A program made the translations under genes and the position numbers. Positions 18,033 through 27,469 of a DNA stretch of 64,000 nt are shown one piece after another. Where the stretch lies: positions 310,001-374,000 of the forward strand of contig CAXBGS010000004.1 in assembly GCA_963975425.1 (NCBI GenBank). The letters are read 5' to 3'. A model generated the notes under the pieces. It had not been told where the DNA came from and did no database searches. It saw only the letters and a program-made list of their open reading frames with translations. How positions within the stretch are numbered: the first letter of the stretch is position 1; each line of letters begins with the position of its first letter. The stretch is from CAXBGS01 sp963975425. Lineage in GTDB: Bacteria > Planctomycetota > Planctomycetia > Pirellulales > Pirellulaceae.

Positions 18033-19007
18033 TCAAATCTGGAAGTTTAATTCATGCTCGAGCACTTCTGCATCGGAGGCGCTACCGCGAACACGTAAAT
18101 GTGGTTTCTCGAGCGTCACGGTCGTGCTGGGAGAAACCGTTTTGGTAATCCAAACGCTTGATCCGATCACCGAATCCCGCCCGATCACGGTACGTCCGCC
18201 CAGGATCGTTGCATTGGCATACACGACGACGTTGTCCTCGATCGTCGGATGACGTTTTTGGCCGCGAATCAATTGGCCATCCGCGTCGGTCGGAAAACTT
18301 AGAGCGCCCAGTGTCACGCCTTGATAGAGTTTGACGTGCTTACCAATATCGCAGGTCTCGCCGATCACCACACCGGTCCCGTGATCGATAAAGAAATATT
18401 CGTCGATCGTCGCACCTGGATGAATATCAATCCCGGTTTGCTTGTGAGCCCACTCGGTCATCATGCGCGGAATGAAGGGCACGTCAAGTTCGAACAATTC
18501 GTGAGCGATGCGATAGACGGTGATCGCTTCGAATCCCGGATAGCAAAAGACAACTTCGTCGGTGCTGTGACACGCCGGGTCACCATCGAAAGCGGCTTGC
18601 ACGTCCGTCGCCAACTTCTTTCTTAATTGCGGGATGCGTTTGAGAAACTCAATTGCCATCGCTTGGCCCTTGGCTTCGAAATCAATATCGCTCTCGCAAT
18701 CGTCGTGCTTTTCTAGAACACGATCCTCATGCCGCAGCGCCCGCGCGATCTGTGTGGTCAGCTGGTCGTGCATCGAATCGATCAATCCGCCGACGTGATA
18801 TTCGATATTGCCCGCGTGCAATCCGACCTTGCGTCGATAGCCGGGGTACAACACATCCTTTAAATCCAACAGGATCGCGACCACCGCCTCATAGCTTGGC
18901 AGCGCGCAGTGCCCCAAGTGATTGATCGCATCCTCGGGCGAATACGTCGCCACGATTTCTTTGGTCAAATTGGGCAGTTGTTCTTTTAGCCGAAAATCGG
19001 AAGCCAC
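18033..19007 (-). CDS. Serine O-acetyltransferase
   Basis: 324 residues. The enzyme makes O-acetylserine from serine and acetyl-CoA, the first step of cysteine synthesis. A long helical N-terminal domain (~residues 1-170) precedes a left-handed beta-helix of hexapeptide repeats ([60 protein letters not shown]). The DIHPGA and [13 protein letters not shown] motifs carry the catalytic Asp/His pairs of CysE-type enzymes. The insertion [20 protein letters not shown] is characteristic of the longer EpsC/SatA-like form rather than E. coli CysE. The start is GTG at 19007, supported by GAGGCG about 8 bp upstream. I leave the symbol blank because cysE and epsC naming is ambiguous here. Confidence 0.93.
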   Translation of the reverse strand: MASDFRLKEQLPNLTKEIVATYSPEDAINHLGHCALPSYEAVVAILLDLKDVLYPGYRRKVGLHAGNIEYHVGGLIDSMHDQLTTQIARALRHEDRVLEKHDDCESDIDFEAKGQAMAIEFLKRIPQLRKKLATDVQAAFDGDPACHSTDEVVFCYPGFEAITVYRIAHELFELDVPFIPRMMTEWAHKQTGIDIHPGATIDEYFFIDHGTGVVIGETCDIGKHVKLYQGVTLGALSFPTDADGQLIRGQKRHPTIEDNVVVYANATILGGRTVIGRDSVIGSSVWITKTVSPSTTVTLEKPHLRVRGSASDAEVLEHELNFQI

Positions 19008-19097
19008 GTTGGTCGCCTCAGCAGAGCAATTTCGTATGATTCGTCTGTATCCGAACCGACGCCATTATCGGACACCAGGTTCGATTTGGGATACCCG

Positions 19098-19139
19098 TCA
19101 ATAAAAATGACCAGCCGAGAATCGTTCCCGCTGGTCATT
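19098..19139 (-). terminator. Intrinsic terminator of the Cys-rich lipoprotein gene
   Basis: On the minus strand a perfect 10-bp stem, AATGACCAGC with GCTGGTCATT (loop of 14), runs directly into TTTTTATT. It starts 46 bp after the lipoprotein stop codon at 19186 and lies upstream of the serine acetyltransferase start, so it isolates the two transcripts. Confidence 0.85.
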
Positions 19140-19185
19140 CGTTGTTTCTTCGCAATTGTTCGCCGCCCACGGCGTAAACGAACGC

Positions 19186-19650
19186 CTAGCGGCCGATCGA
19201 TGGCGGGTTATCGACCAGGAAATCACGCGGTCCGCGAACCGTGTAATAGGGGTATCCGACCTGGGCACTTGGTGGCCCGGGGGTGAATGGACGATTATTC
19301 AAAGCCGCTGGGGCGTCGTGACCCAACAGGCCGGGATTTAAGTGCGAGCTGTAATCCAGCCCGCCTTGTTGCCAACCTAAAGGCCCAGCCGGACATCCGA
19401 CCCGGCCCCCACAAGCACCGCCACACGCCTTGCAGCCGAGCTTGCCAAGCAGTCCGCTGCCACAGCTTCCGCCGTTGCAGTTTCCACTGTTGCATGAGCC
19501 ACCGCATGCGCCGCTGTTGCATCCGCCAGAAGAACATGCGCCGCTGGCACATCCACCGCTAGCGCAGCCGCCGCGCAGATTGTGCTGCATACAACCCGTT
19601 GTTCCGATCAGTAGACCAGCCAACGATCCGATCAATAGCCAACGATTCAT
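19186..19650 (-). CDS. Cys/Gly/Ser-rich putative lipoprotein
   Basis: 154 residues from the ATG at 19650 (MNRWLLIGSLAGLLIG). The hydrophobic signal ends in TTGC, a near-lipobox, so the mature protein is probably lipidated at that Cys. It is followed by a low-complexity run of short units of the type G-G-C-A-S-G and N-S-G-N-C (about 10 Cys in 40 residues, roughly residues 28-70) and a second Cys cluster (GCKACGGACGGRVGC). The tail is Pro/Gly-rich, with PYYTVRGPRDFLVDNPP close to the C-terminus. The regular Cys spacing could chelate metal or be cross-linked by disulfides at the cell surface. A TTG 33 bp upstream extends the frame but would bury the signal peptide. Confidence 0.8.
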   Translation of the reverse strand: MNRWLLIGSLAGLLIGTTGCMQHNLRGGCASGGCASGACSSGGCNSGACGGSCNSGNCNGGSCGSGLLGKLGCKACGGACGGRVGCPAGPLGWQQGGLDYSSHLNPGLLGHDAPAALNNRPFTPGPPSAQVGYPYYTVRGPRDFLVDNPPSIGR

Positions 19651-19994
19651 CGCCGAATCCTTCCAAGCGTCACACCACATCAAGTGGCGTTGTTGTTTTC
19701 GTGAACTGTTGCGAACAGCGTCCGTTCATTCTCAGGACTTCATCCGTCGAATCCTGTTCTTCTCCAAAACTTCCCATCGTCTGTGACAACACTCGCAGTA
19801 CACACAATCAGCGCGACCAGCAGCGACAGAACGAAATCGTGACGATACGAACAACGCAGACTACCTGGATTATTGCTAGCAGCTGCAAAAAGCGACGTAT
19901 GGCCGGCTCAGACTTGCGGAGCAGTACCACGAATTGATACGCCGTATCCATCGTTAGATTCTCGATCGTCGCCGAACTCGGATAAGCCCAAGCC
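19651..19994. other. Divergent intergenic region, 344 bp
   Basis: This gap lies between the lipoprotein gene (minus) and the small secreted protein gene (plus), so it must contain both promoters. I found no convincing repeat, palindrome, RNA gene or additional coding region in it. Confidence 0.5.
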
Positions 19995-20402
19995 ATGCGC
20001 CCAAACCACATGAACCGTCTTACGTTGCCCTTGATCGTCTCGATCATCACCGGTTTCCTCGGCTGGTCATCCACCGCAACTGCGCAAATCACAACGCCTC
20101 GTGTGATTGGCAGCTCGAACATCCGAATCGCCAATCTGGACGAGCAGCTGACCAATCGGTTGCGCGCGATCAGCGTCGAACAACGCAACTACATCCGATA
20201 CATCATCCGCCAAGTCGAATTAAAGAAACTCGACGTGAAACTGATCGTCGCGGTGGAACGTTACGCGCTTCGTAAAAACCCAGAGTTCCCGTTTCCGTTC
20301 TTCGAGCGGGCCATTCGATTCGAAGCATCCAAGCGAGGTGTCAGCTTGCCGACGGTCAAGGAATTCTCCGCCTCGCTAGATTCCCGAATTCCGAAGCAGT
20401 GA
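19995..20402 (+). CDS. Small secreted protein of unknown function
   Basis: 135 residues from the ATG at 19995, or 130 from the ATG at 20010 (MNRLTLPLIVSIITGF). A clear signal peptide ends near STATAQ. The mature ~100 residues are basic and predicted helical (SVEQRNYIRYIIRQVELKKL, VKLIVAVERYALRKNP, FPFPFFERAIRFEASKRG). The paired helices and the PFPFFERAIR segment look like a compact conserved domain, but I do not recognise a family. It converges on the WD40 gene with 114 bp between the two stops. Confidence 0.78.
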   Translation: MRPNHMNRLTLPLIVSIITGFLGWSSTATAQITTPRVIGSSNIRIANLDEQLTNRLRAISVEQRNYIRYIIRQVELKKLDVKLIVAVERYALRKNPEFPFPFFERAIRFEASKRGVSLPTVKEFSASLDSRIPKQ

Positions 20403-20516
20403 CCGATCGCTGATGCGTTCGGGGATTGCCCGCATCGCGGCTCGCTGAGGTCACATGCGGCTCTCAGAAGTCAGGTTTCAGATTTGCGTCTGAGGCGAAC
20501 GAGCCGAAACGATTCC

Positions 20517-23306
20517 TCACGGCAACACTTCGACGGTGATGGGTGGACTTGTCACGCTGCCATCGACTTGTGCCCGCAGAAAGAACGCTCGTTTGCCGGG
20601 CTCGGCCGTCGGGTCGGCCGTCAGAAAGAATTCTCGCTCGCTAATCTTCTCTGGCAACAACAATCCGTTCAGTCCGATATTGTCGACGTAGACACCCTGA
20701 GTCGCATTACGGCCGGCATCTTCTTTGCCGAATGCAACGAGATTATCGAAACCCTTTTTGCGATTCAACAACACGCGGGCGGTTACCGTTTCACCGCGTC
20801 GCACCTGCAGTGTCCAATCCTCATCAGGCGCAGCGGTGCGATCGATCGGGTGCAAGGTGGGAATCACGCTGGGTGGTTCACCGACACTCAGTTCGCCCAG
20901 ATTCCCGGCGCGACGTTCGACCCGGCGTCCGTCGATCATTGCGGTGGCGATCACTTCCAGAGTGCCAGTGTTCGTCAACGATTCGGTGTGCTGATCAATC
21001 CACAATGTCCCTTGAGCAAACCGTTGGTCATGTTCAATCGTTACCGGAAACGTTGACCGGACTTCTGGGGGCAAATTCTTGCAGTCGAATGTGACCGGGC
21101 CGGTGTACCCATCGATTCGGTCGACGCGAACGGTGAATTCGCGGCCGGTGCCGGGACGCAGCGATGTGTTGACTTTAGCAACCGTTGGCACAAAATCCGG
21201 ATCGGCCGCGCGAATCGTCAACCGATACCCGAACGCTTTGCCCCCGTCACCACGAGTGTCCGACACTTGTGCCGAAAACAGCCCGTCGCGCGGCGCGGTG
21301 AATAGCAAGCGACTGCTAATACCGGCGATACGCATTGGGTCATCATCGTTTTCGTAATAAACGTCGAACACGGGCAACCCGTTGGCGACCGGGGGCTCAT
21401 CGGACCGCAGCGGCCTAACGATGTACGCGGGCTCGCCCAGGGCGTGCGACGAATGCGTCGTGCCAAAATAAGTCCACCGGTTTCCTTCGCCGGGATAGAC
21501 GTCGAAACCGGAATCCGGTCCACGCGGATGCTTCCACAGTCGCGTGACTTCGCCAGCGGCATAAAAGTATTGGCCCAGTTGCATCTCTTGCCAGTTGAAC
21601 ACACGAAAATCGTTAACCTGCGTGCTGTTCTTTCCGCGAAAGGTAAAATACGAATCGCGAGTCGCTTGCAAGCGAACTCGCAGCACCGGTTCGCCGGCTT
21701 CGTCGGTAATACTGACGATCGGGTCGATCCGACTCTCGGCGATCGGATCGGCATCGATCGCCCACACTTCGCCGCGTCGTGCTTGCCATTGGTACGCGTC
21801 GATCTGCCCCGGTTGTGATATCTCACCACGAATCACGACACCGCGATCGACCGGCAATGCAACGGGTCGATCCGCAGACGTTTGGTGCATCACCGCGGCA
21901 ACGCTGGGTTCGTCCTGCAATCGCTTTCGCAGATTCGGTTCGGTCACTTCGGCGGGCGGGCCCAAATCCATATAGACCGTTTTCAGTCGCTTGTCGGCGA
22001 CCTTTGATTTTTCAGAAAGCGGTGGCAGGTCTCGAATCTCGATCTCGCCATTCATCATCGCAAAACACACACGTTTTCCGTCAGGCGTCACACATAAATC
22101 GCTGCCCGCATGTCCCAGTGGGTCCAGGGTCATCGCTTGGCTCCAGTCGTCGGTCCGAACGACCTTGATGTTGCCGCTGGCGGCGAGCACCACCAATGCA
22201 TCACCGCCGGGTGTGAAGGCAAAATTGACGAGTGCGGATTCATCGACAAAACGCGTCGCGACGAGCGGATTGATCCGAGGTTTTGTCTTAGACACGAATC
22301 GCCAAACACGCAAACGATTGTCTGCGCTGGTGGCGACGATGAATTTGCCATCTTTGGAAAAGTCGACCGCGAACGCTTCCCCTTCGGGTTGGCTCAGCGT
22401 ATCGAGCCGTGTACCGGTTTCGACATTCCAAAGTTTGACGGTTTCGTCCGCACAGGCGCTAGCTAAGACCTTTCCGTCGGGTGAAAAAGCCAAGTCAAAG
22501 ATCGCACCGTTATGTCCGGTCAACTCGGCAATCGCTTGTCCGGAACCGGCATCCCACAACAAGATGTCGCGGTCATAGCCGGCGGTCGCGACCCAATTTT
22601 CATCGGGCGAAAAAACGGCGGAGTAGATTGTGTCGCGATGGCCGATCATCTCGGTCAACAGCTTTCCACTTTGCGATTGATAGATCGCCGCTCGACCGTA
22701 TGCTCCGGTCAGTCCCGATCCGACAAGCAAACGCTTTCCGTCGGCGGAGAAAACCAGCGAGTTGACCTTGCCCGGCAACTGGTCGATCGTCGCAAGGGTC
22801 TTTCCATCGGCATCAATTCGAACGCTTCCGAATCGAGCGGTTGCCAAACGCGAACCATCGTTCGAAACGGCAACCGCAGTCACCGGAGCAACGACGTCCG
22901 CGGCGGTCGTAATGTGCGGCGTCGATAGCTGCATCGTCATCGGCACGTCGCCATGGGGTCCGGCGGCGCCCTGATCGATCCACGTTTCGATCACCGCAAC
23001 TTCGTCTTCGCTCGGCTGTGCTTCGTCCTCCGGCGGCATCACCGGATCGATGGTGCCGCGAATCATTTGCAACAGCCGACTGCTATTGCCAGAACCGGCA
23101 GTCACCACGACGCCATTATCGCCCCCGGCCAACAAGGCGGAATGCGATTCAAGATTGAATCCCGCCTCGGCATCATCCTGGTTGTGGCAACCGCCGCAAT
23201 ATTTTCGAAGAATCGGCGCGACGTCTTTCGTGTAATCGACCGCATCTGCAGCCTGCGTCGCGGCGACAAAGAATGCCGCAAAGGACAACAGAAATAAATA
23301 TCGCAT
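20517..23306 (-). CDS. PSCyt (planctomycete cytochrome C) domain plus WD40 repeat protein
   Basis: 929 residues from the ATG at 23306 (signal peptide RYLFLLSFAAFFVAATQA); ATG 23342 would add 12 residues. Order: a PSCyt domain (~20-120) with APILRKYCGGCH, a CxxCH heme-binding motif, and PVMPPEDEAQPS; then six to seven WD40 repeats (~130-430) with typical GHRDTIYSAVFSPDENWVAT, GHNGAIFDLAFSPDG and DETVKLWN signatures; then a C-terminal beta-rich half (~460-929) with pre-peptidase or Ig-like segments seen in planctomycete PSCyt proteins. It is exported, most likely periplasmic. It is the last gene of the operon with the DUF1549/DUF1553 and DUF1501 genes; 55 bp separate it from the upstream stop (19 bp with the longer start). 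Its substrate is unknown. Confidence 0.9.
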   Translation of the reverse strand: MRYLFLLSFAAFFVAATQAADAVDYTKDVAPILRKYCGGCHNQDDAEAGFNLESHSALLAGGDNGVVVTAGSGNSSRLLQMIRGTIDPVMPPEDEAQPSEDEVAVIETWIDQGAAGPHGDVPMTMQLSTPHITTAADVVAPVTAVAVSNDGSRLATARFGSVRIDADGKTLATIDQLPGKVNSLVFSADGKRLLVGSGLTGAYGRAAIYQSQSGKLLTEMIGHRDTIYSAVFSPDENWVATAGYDRDILLWDAGSGQAIAELTGHNGAIFDLAFSPDGKVLASACADETVKLWNVETGTRLDTLSQPEGEAFAVDFSKDGKFIVATSADNRLRVWRFVSKTKPRINPLVATRFVDESALVNFAFTPGGDALVVLAASGNIKVVRTDDWSQAMTLDPLGHAGSDLCVTPDGKRVCFAMMNGEIEIRDLPPLSEKSKVADKRLKTVYMDLGPPAEVTEPNLRKRLQDEPSVAAVMHQTSADRPVALPVDRGVVIRGEISQPGQIDAYQWQARRGEVWAIDADPIAESRIDPIVSITDEAGEPVLRVRLQATRDSYFTFRGKNSTQVNDFRVFNWQEMQLGQYFYAAGEVTRLWKHPRGPDSGFDVYPGEGNRWTYFGTTHSSHALGEPAYIVRPLRSDEPPVANGLPVFDVYYENDDDPMRIAGISSRLLFTAPRDGLFSAQVSDTRGDGGKAFGYRLTIRAADPDFVPTVAKVNTSLRPGTGREFTVRVDRIDGYTGPVTFDCKNLPPEVRSTFPVTIEHDQRFAQGTLWIDQHTESLTNTGTLEVIATAMIDGRRVERRAGNLGELSVGEPPSVIPTLHPIDRTAAPDEDWTLQVRRGETVTARVLLNRKKGFDNLVAFGKEDAGRNATQGVYVDNIGLNGLLLPEKISEREFFLTADPTAEPGKRAFFLRAQVDGSVTSPPITVEVLP

Positions 23307-23361
23307 GGCAATCAGCCGGTAAGGAAGTGATCTCAAAATCATGATGGTCCAAGGGCCACGA

Positions 23362-25986
23362 TCAGTGATTGAACGTAAATTCGGTGCTGGTCAGAATGCT
23401 CCAAGCGGCGTCCTGAAGCGCCGTCGCCCGGTCGTCGCCGTATTCTCTAACCACCGACAGCAAGGAATCTAATTCGGTGTCGGTCGGCTCGCGCGTAAGA
23501 CCGGCGACGAACAACGACCGAATGATCTCTGCGTCGCTGGCACGATCCATCAAACGCTTGACGCGACAATCGTCTGACTCGAGCTTGGGATTCAACGTCT
23601 CGCCGTTGGACAAATGCAGCACTTGTACCATGCTGGGGTCGTCCGAGCGTTCACACTCACACGTGATCATTCGCGGATTACGACCGAACGTGCTAAGGAA
23701 GTACGAATTCACCGACGAGTCAAATAGCTCGATGGCCCGCGTGCCCGGCTGATACAGTTTCGTCGGCTGGGTACCCGATCCCGGCAGCGCTAATTCGGTA
23801 AAACGAGTCGACGTGCCTAACACTTGATCGATCGAATCCAATAAGACCTCGGCCATCAAGCGTCGCGGATAGTATCGGCTGTGATATTTCGACTCGTCTC
23901 GGTTTTCGGCCAGCGGTTCGCTACTGCGCTGGTACGTTCCGCTTTGCAAAATCGATCGCATCAGTGGTTTCAAATCGAAACCGCTGTGGACGACAAATTC
24001 GGATGCGGAGGCCAACATCGGTTCGCTGGATGCGGGATTGCTGAGCCGAAGATCGTCGACCTTTTCGACTAACCCACGCCCGAAAAAGTTAGCCCAAACA
24101 CGATTGGTGATCGCGCGAGCAAAATACGGATTGTCGGGATCGGTCAACCAGCGGGCCAACGTTTCGCGGCGATCACTCGTGTCATCAAACGCCAGTGGTG
24201 GGGCGTCCAGTGGCGCGGGAGGCTGCGGTTTTCCGAGACTGGGCTGAATCAGTTCACCGGACTTCGCCACGTAAAGTGTGCGCACCCCGTCTCCGTTGCG
24301 ACCATCACCGCCCCATCCTTTAGCCCGGACGCGTGCGAACATGTTTGCCATGGAGTAATACTGGTCGTTCGTCCATTTTTCGAGCGGATGATTGTGACAT
24401 TTCGCGCATCCGATCGATAAACCCAAAAACGCTTGACAGGCGTTCTCGGTCATGTCTTCGGGACTTTGATGCAACGCATAAAAGTTGGTCGCGCCGTTCT
24501 CGTTACTCAACCCGGTCGCGGTTAGCACCTCGCGAACGATTTCATCCCATGGCTTATTCTCTCGCACACTCTCGTGCAGCCACCGATAGTAAGCCTCGAC
24601 CGCGATCGGACGCAGTCGTGTCCCATTGATCAACAGCACATCGCTCCACCGATACGCCCAATAATCCACAAAGTCTTCGCTGGCCAACAGCCGTTCGATG
24701 CATTTGTCGCGTCGCGATTCAGGTGAATCCGCCAGAAACACATCACGTTCGTCTTTCGTCGGCAGCCGCCCGATCGTATCCAGCGTCGCGCGTCGCAGAA
24801 ACGCTTCGTCGTCGCACGTTGAGGAAGGGCGAAGCCTTAGGGATTGAAGCTGCTGCAGATTGATTTCGTCGATGAAATTGCGCCGTGGTGCCGACGCAAA
24901 CACTTCATTTGGAATTTGGTGCGGATAGGGCACCGTCATGCGGGCGAGCGCGACCTTGCTGCCGAACCACACCAGTACAGCGCCTTCGCCGCTGCCGATC
25001 ACATTCACACGTCCGTGCGGGTCGACCGTCGAAATGGCTTGATCGGTGGCCGTGAACCGAGCCCAATGCGTGACGTCAACGACCCGGCCGTCATCGTAAT
25101 GAGCGTTGACGAGCACTTGCGACTGATCACCGACGTCCAGCAACGCGGTTTCAGGAACGACGCTGATCTTTTCAAGAATGGCGTCCTCTTCGCGTGGCGG
25201 CATTGCACCACCGGCAATCCATTGCGACAAGACTTGATAGTCGCGTGAATCAACATCCAGACGCAGGCCACCTTTGTGCGGCAGCGCGCCGGTCGGCTTG
25301 GCCAATAGCAAACTGCGTCCGGGATCAGCAACTTCGATTCGTCGGCCGCGTACCTCGTGAGCGATCGATTGATAATCGCCGTCGGTGTTGTACGCACCAA
25401 GGGAAAGCCGGAACCCGCCTTTGCCCGCGAGCGCGCCGTGACACGCACCGGTATTGCAACCGAGCCGCGAAATGACCGACTGGACATCGTTGCGAAAGCT
25501 CCAGGCATGCGGCTGATCACACGCCACTACAGTGATGGTCGACTCTGCCGTGCGACCGTCTTTCGTTGTCGCGACCAATGTTGCGGTGCCATTGCTGACC
25601 GCGGACGCGATTCCGTCGCGATACTCGACAACATCCGGATCACTCGACGTGACCTCGATCTGGTCGGTGCTGAGGATCGCCGACGGATAGCCGTCACGGA
25701 GCGATACGACAGAAAGACGTTGGCGACCTTCAGTTCCGTGAAGCGTCGCTTGGGCAGGCAACACCTGAATCTCCGCCGCGGTGACACTGGCAGCCGAAAG
25801 TAGCAAACAGGCGGCGACCATGCACGACCATTGTCCCAATCGCTGGAAAGCACCAGCTTGCGTTACTGACCCAGCATGCATCTTTGCCCCGAAAGTGTTC
25901 GCCGTGCGGAAACGCCGTTTTGCCACATCCGCCGCAACGCGGTCACGATGCCGACTGCCACTGGTAATGGATTGTCTCTTGTTCAC
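23362..25986 (-). CDS. BIG2-DUF1549-DUF1553 planctomycete cytochrome-like protein
   Basis: Up to 874 residues. A BIG2-like Ig domain (~75-150), a cytochrome-like region with GCNTGACHGALAGKGGFRLSLG, a second BIG2-like segment (~285-350), DUF1549 (NFIDEINLQQL...RRATLDTIGRLPT) with IGCAKCHNHP (CxxCH), then DUF1553 (FARAITNRVWANFFGRGLVE, RRLMAEVLLDSIDQVLG, LHLSNGETLNPK). This architecture is nearly restricted to Planctomycetota and relatives, where the proteins are exported and sit beside DUF1501 proteins; the biochemical role is not established. GTG at 25986 overlaps the DUF1501 stop by 4 bp (GTGA). ATG at 25881 would give a more conventional signal peptide (WSCMVAACLLLSAASVTAA), so the start remains open. 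Confidence 0.9.
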   Translation of the reverse strand: MNKRQSITSGSRHRDRVAADVAKRRFRTANTFGAKMHAGSVTQAGAFQRLGQWSCMVAACLLLSAASVTAAEIQVLPAQATLHGTEGRQRLSVVSLRDGYPSAILSTDQIEVTSSDPDVVEYRDGIASAVSNGTATLVATTKDGRTAESTITVVACDQPHAWSFRNDVQSVISRLGCNTGACHGALAGKGGFRLSLGAYNTDGDYQSIAHEVRGRRIEVADPGRSLLLAKPTGALPHKGGLRLDVDSRDYQVLSQWIAGGAMPPREEDAILEKISVVPETALLDVGDQSQVLVNAHYDDGRVVDVTHWARFTATDQAISTVDPHGRVNVIGSGEGAVLVWFGSKVALARMTVPYPHQIPNEVFASAPRRNFIDEINLQQLQSLRLRPSSTCDDEAFLRRATLDTIGRLPTKDERDVFLADSPESRRDKCIERLLASEDFVDYWAYRWSDVLLINGTRLRPIAVEAYYRWLHESVRENKPWDEIVREVLTATGLSNENGATNFYALHQSPEDMTENACQAFLGLSIGCAKCHNHPLEKWTNDQYYSMANMFARVRAKGWGGDGRNGDGVRTLYVAKSGELIQPSLGKPQPPAPLDAPPLAFDDTSDRRETLARWLTDPDNPYFARAITNRVWANFFGRGLVEKVDDLRLSNPASSEPMLASASEFVVHSGFDLKPLMRSILQSGTYQRSSEPLAENRDESKYHSRYYPRRLMAEVLLDSIDQVLGTSTRFTELALPGSGTQPTKLYQPGTRAIELFDSSVNSYFLSTFGRNPRMITCECERSDDPSMVQVLHLSNGETLNPKLESDDCRVKRLMDRASDAEIIRSLFVAGLTREPTDTELDSLLSVVREYGDDRATALQDAAWSILTSTEFTFNH

Positions 25987-27359
25987 GCGAACAACTCCTT
26001 GATTTCTCGCACACCGAAATCGACGAGCGGGAACGGCCGACCGGCGGGACCGGGCAACTCTGCGTGTAAGTCCAAGCCGAGACTTTTGAAAATGGTCGCG
26101 ACGATTTCGCCGGGGCTTGCCGGTCGATCCGCAGGCACCGCACCGATGGGGTCACTTGCACCAATCGCGCGACCTCCTTGCACGCCGCCGCCGGCGAACG
26201 TGCAACTGAAACATTGCGGCCAGTGATCACGACCACCCGCCGGGTTGACCTTGGGCGTGCGGCCGAATTCCGCCAGGCCGCAAACCATGGTGTCGTCCAA
26301 CATGCCCCTCTGGTCCAGGTCGGCAATCAACGCACTGTAGGCTTGATCGTACATCGGCGCGACGATGTTCTTCATGCCTTCGATTGTCGTGAACGGTTTA
26401 CTGCCATGAATGTCCCAGGTGACTTCATTGAATACCGTCAAGAACGTATTGATTGTGACAAATCGAACGCCGGACTCAATCAAACGTCGTGCAAGTAAAC
26501 AACATTGCCCGAAACGGTTCATTCCGTAACGTTCGCGAACGCCAATCGGCTCTTTCCTTAAATCGAATGCTGCTCGTGCTTGCGGGCTGTTCATCAAGCG
26601 GTATGCGGATTCGAAATTCTTATCCAGCATCTTTGCCGACTCGGTCGCTTCCAATTCCTTCATGCGCGCTTCGATGGTTGCTCGCATGCGGCGGCGTCGA
26701 TCGATTCGCACATCACCCAGCGTGGGCGGCGGCAACAGATCCGGCACCTTGAAATTCTCTTGGCTGGGGTCGGCCATCAGCGAAAAAGGATCGAACGACT
26801 TGCCCAAAAAACCGCCGGCCTGACCGTTGGGCAGATTTCCGCCACCGCGGCCCATCGTCTCCGGCAACACGACGTGCGCCGGCAAGTCGCTGCGTCGACC
26901 GCGCTGGTACTGCAGCACCGCGCCGGCGTGCGGGTAATTGACGCCACCGGCAAACTGGCGACCGGTTTGCATCATTTGCCAACCAGCGTCATGGACGGCC
27001 GCGGCGGTGTGATAACACGAGCGGACGATCGAAAACTTGTCCGCGATTTCTGCGTGCTTGGGCAAAATCTCTGAGAGTTGAAAATCGCCTTTCGTCGAGA
27101 TGGCCTTGAACGGACCGCGAACCTCGGCGGGCGCCTCGGGCTTCATGTCGAACGTATCCAGCTGACTGGGCGCACCAAGATTAAAAATCATGATGCAGGA
27201 ACGCTTGTCGTTCTTCGCATCGACGGCGCCCTGCTCGGCAGCGGCCAAATACTGTGGCAACCCCAGACCGATCGCGCCAAGCGTGCCGATCTGCAAAAAG
27301 TCGCGGCGAGTGGTTCCATCGCACGTGTGCGACGAACCCCGAGAAGTCAGGTTCAGCAT
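25983..27359 (-). CDS. DUF1501 Tat-exported protein (sulfatase-like fold)
   Basis: 458 residues from the ATG at 27359. The Tat signal TTRRDFLQIGTLGAIGLG is followed by cleavage near YLAAAEQ. Family hallmarks are CIMIFNLGAPSQLDTFDMKP, the RSCYHTAAAVHDAGW segment, GRQFAGGVNYPHAGAVLQY, LAEFGRTPKVNPAGGRDHWP and GGGVQGGRAIGASDP. DUF1501 proteins belong to the alkaline phosphatase/sulfatase superfamily by fold. In planctomycetes they are almost always paired with DUF1549/DUF1553 proteins, as here. It is the first gene of the minus-strand operon, and its upstream region is shared with the divergent AraC gene. The frame extends to a start at 27482 but that would overlap the regulator and bury the Tat motif. 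Confidence 0.93.
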   Translation of the reverse strand: MLNLTSRGSSHTCDGTTRRDFLQIGTLGAIGLGLPQYLAAAEQGAVDAKNDKRSCIMIFNLGAPSQLDTFDMKPEAPAEVRGPFKAISTKGDFQLSEILPKHAEIADKFSIVRSCYHTAAAVHDAGWQMMQTGRQFAGGVNYPHAGAVLQYQRGRRSDLPAHVVLPETMGRGGGNLPNGQAGGFLGKSFDPFSLMADPSQENFKVPDLLPPPTLGDVRIDRRRRMRATIEARMKELEATESAKMLDKNFESAYRLMNSPQARAAFDLRKEPIGVRERYGMNRFGQCCLLARRLIESGVRFVTINTFLTVFNEVTWDIHGSKPFTTIEGMKNIVAPMYDQAYSALIADLDQRGMLDDTMVCGLAEFGRTPKVNPAGGRDHWPQCFSCTFAGGGVQGGRAIGASDPIGAVPADRPASPGEIVATIFKSLGLDLHAELPGPAGRPFPLVDFGVREIKELFA

Positions 27360-27432
27360 GGAAACATCTGGCTTGGGAAGGGGGAGAAAGGGGCGGGTCG
27401 AGTGATTGCTTAGTTTAGTCGATTTTCGCACC

Positions 27433-27469
27433 ATCACATTGCAGTGATCGCGCACATTTTTGTACAAAA
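27433..27469. promoter_or_regulatory. Two palindromes in the AraC/DUF1501 divergent promoter region
   Basis: The 109-bp gap between the divergent start codons holds ATCACATTGCAGTGAT (27433-27448, 5-bp arms around a 6-nt spacer) and, ten bases further on, the perfect 12-bp palindrome TTTTGTACAAAA (27458-27469), whose last base is the first base of the regulator's ATG. They are candidate operators for autoregulation and for control of the operon by the adjacent AraC protein. No clear sigma-70 boxes were recognised. Confidence 0.5.
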
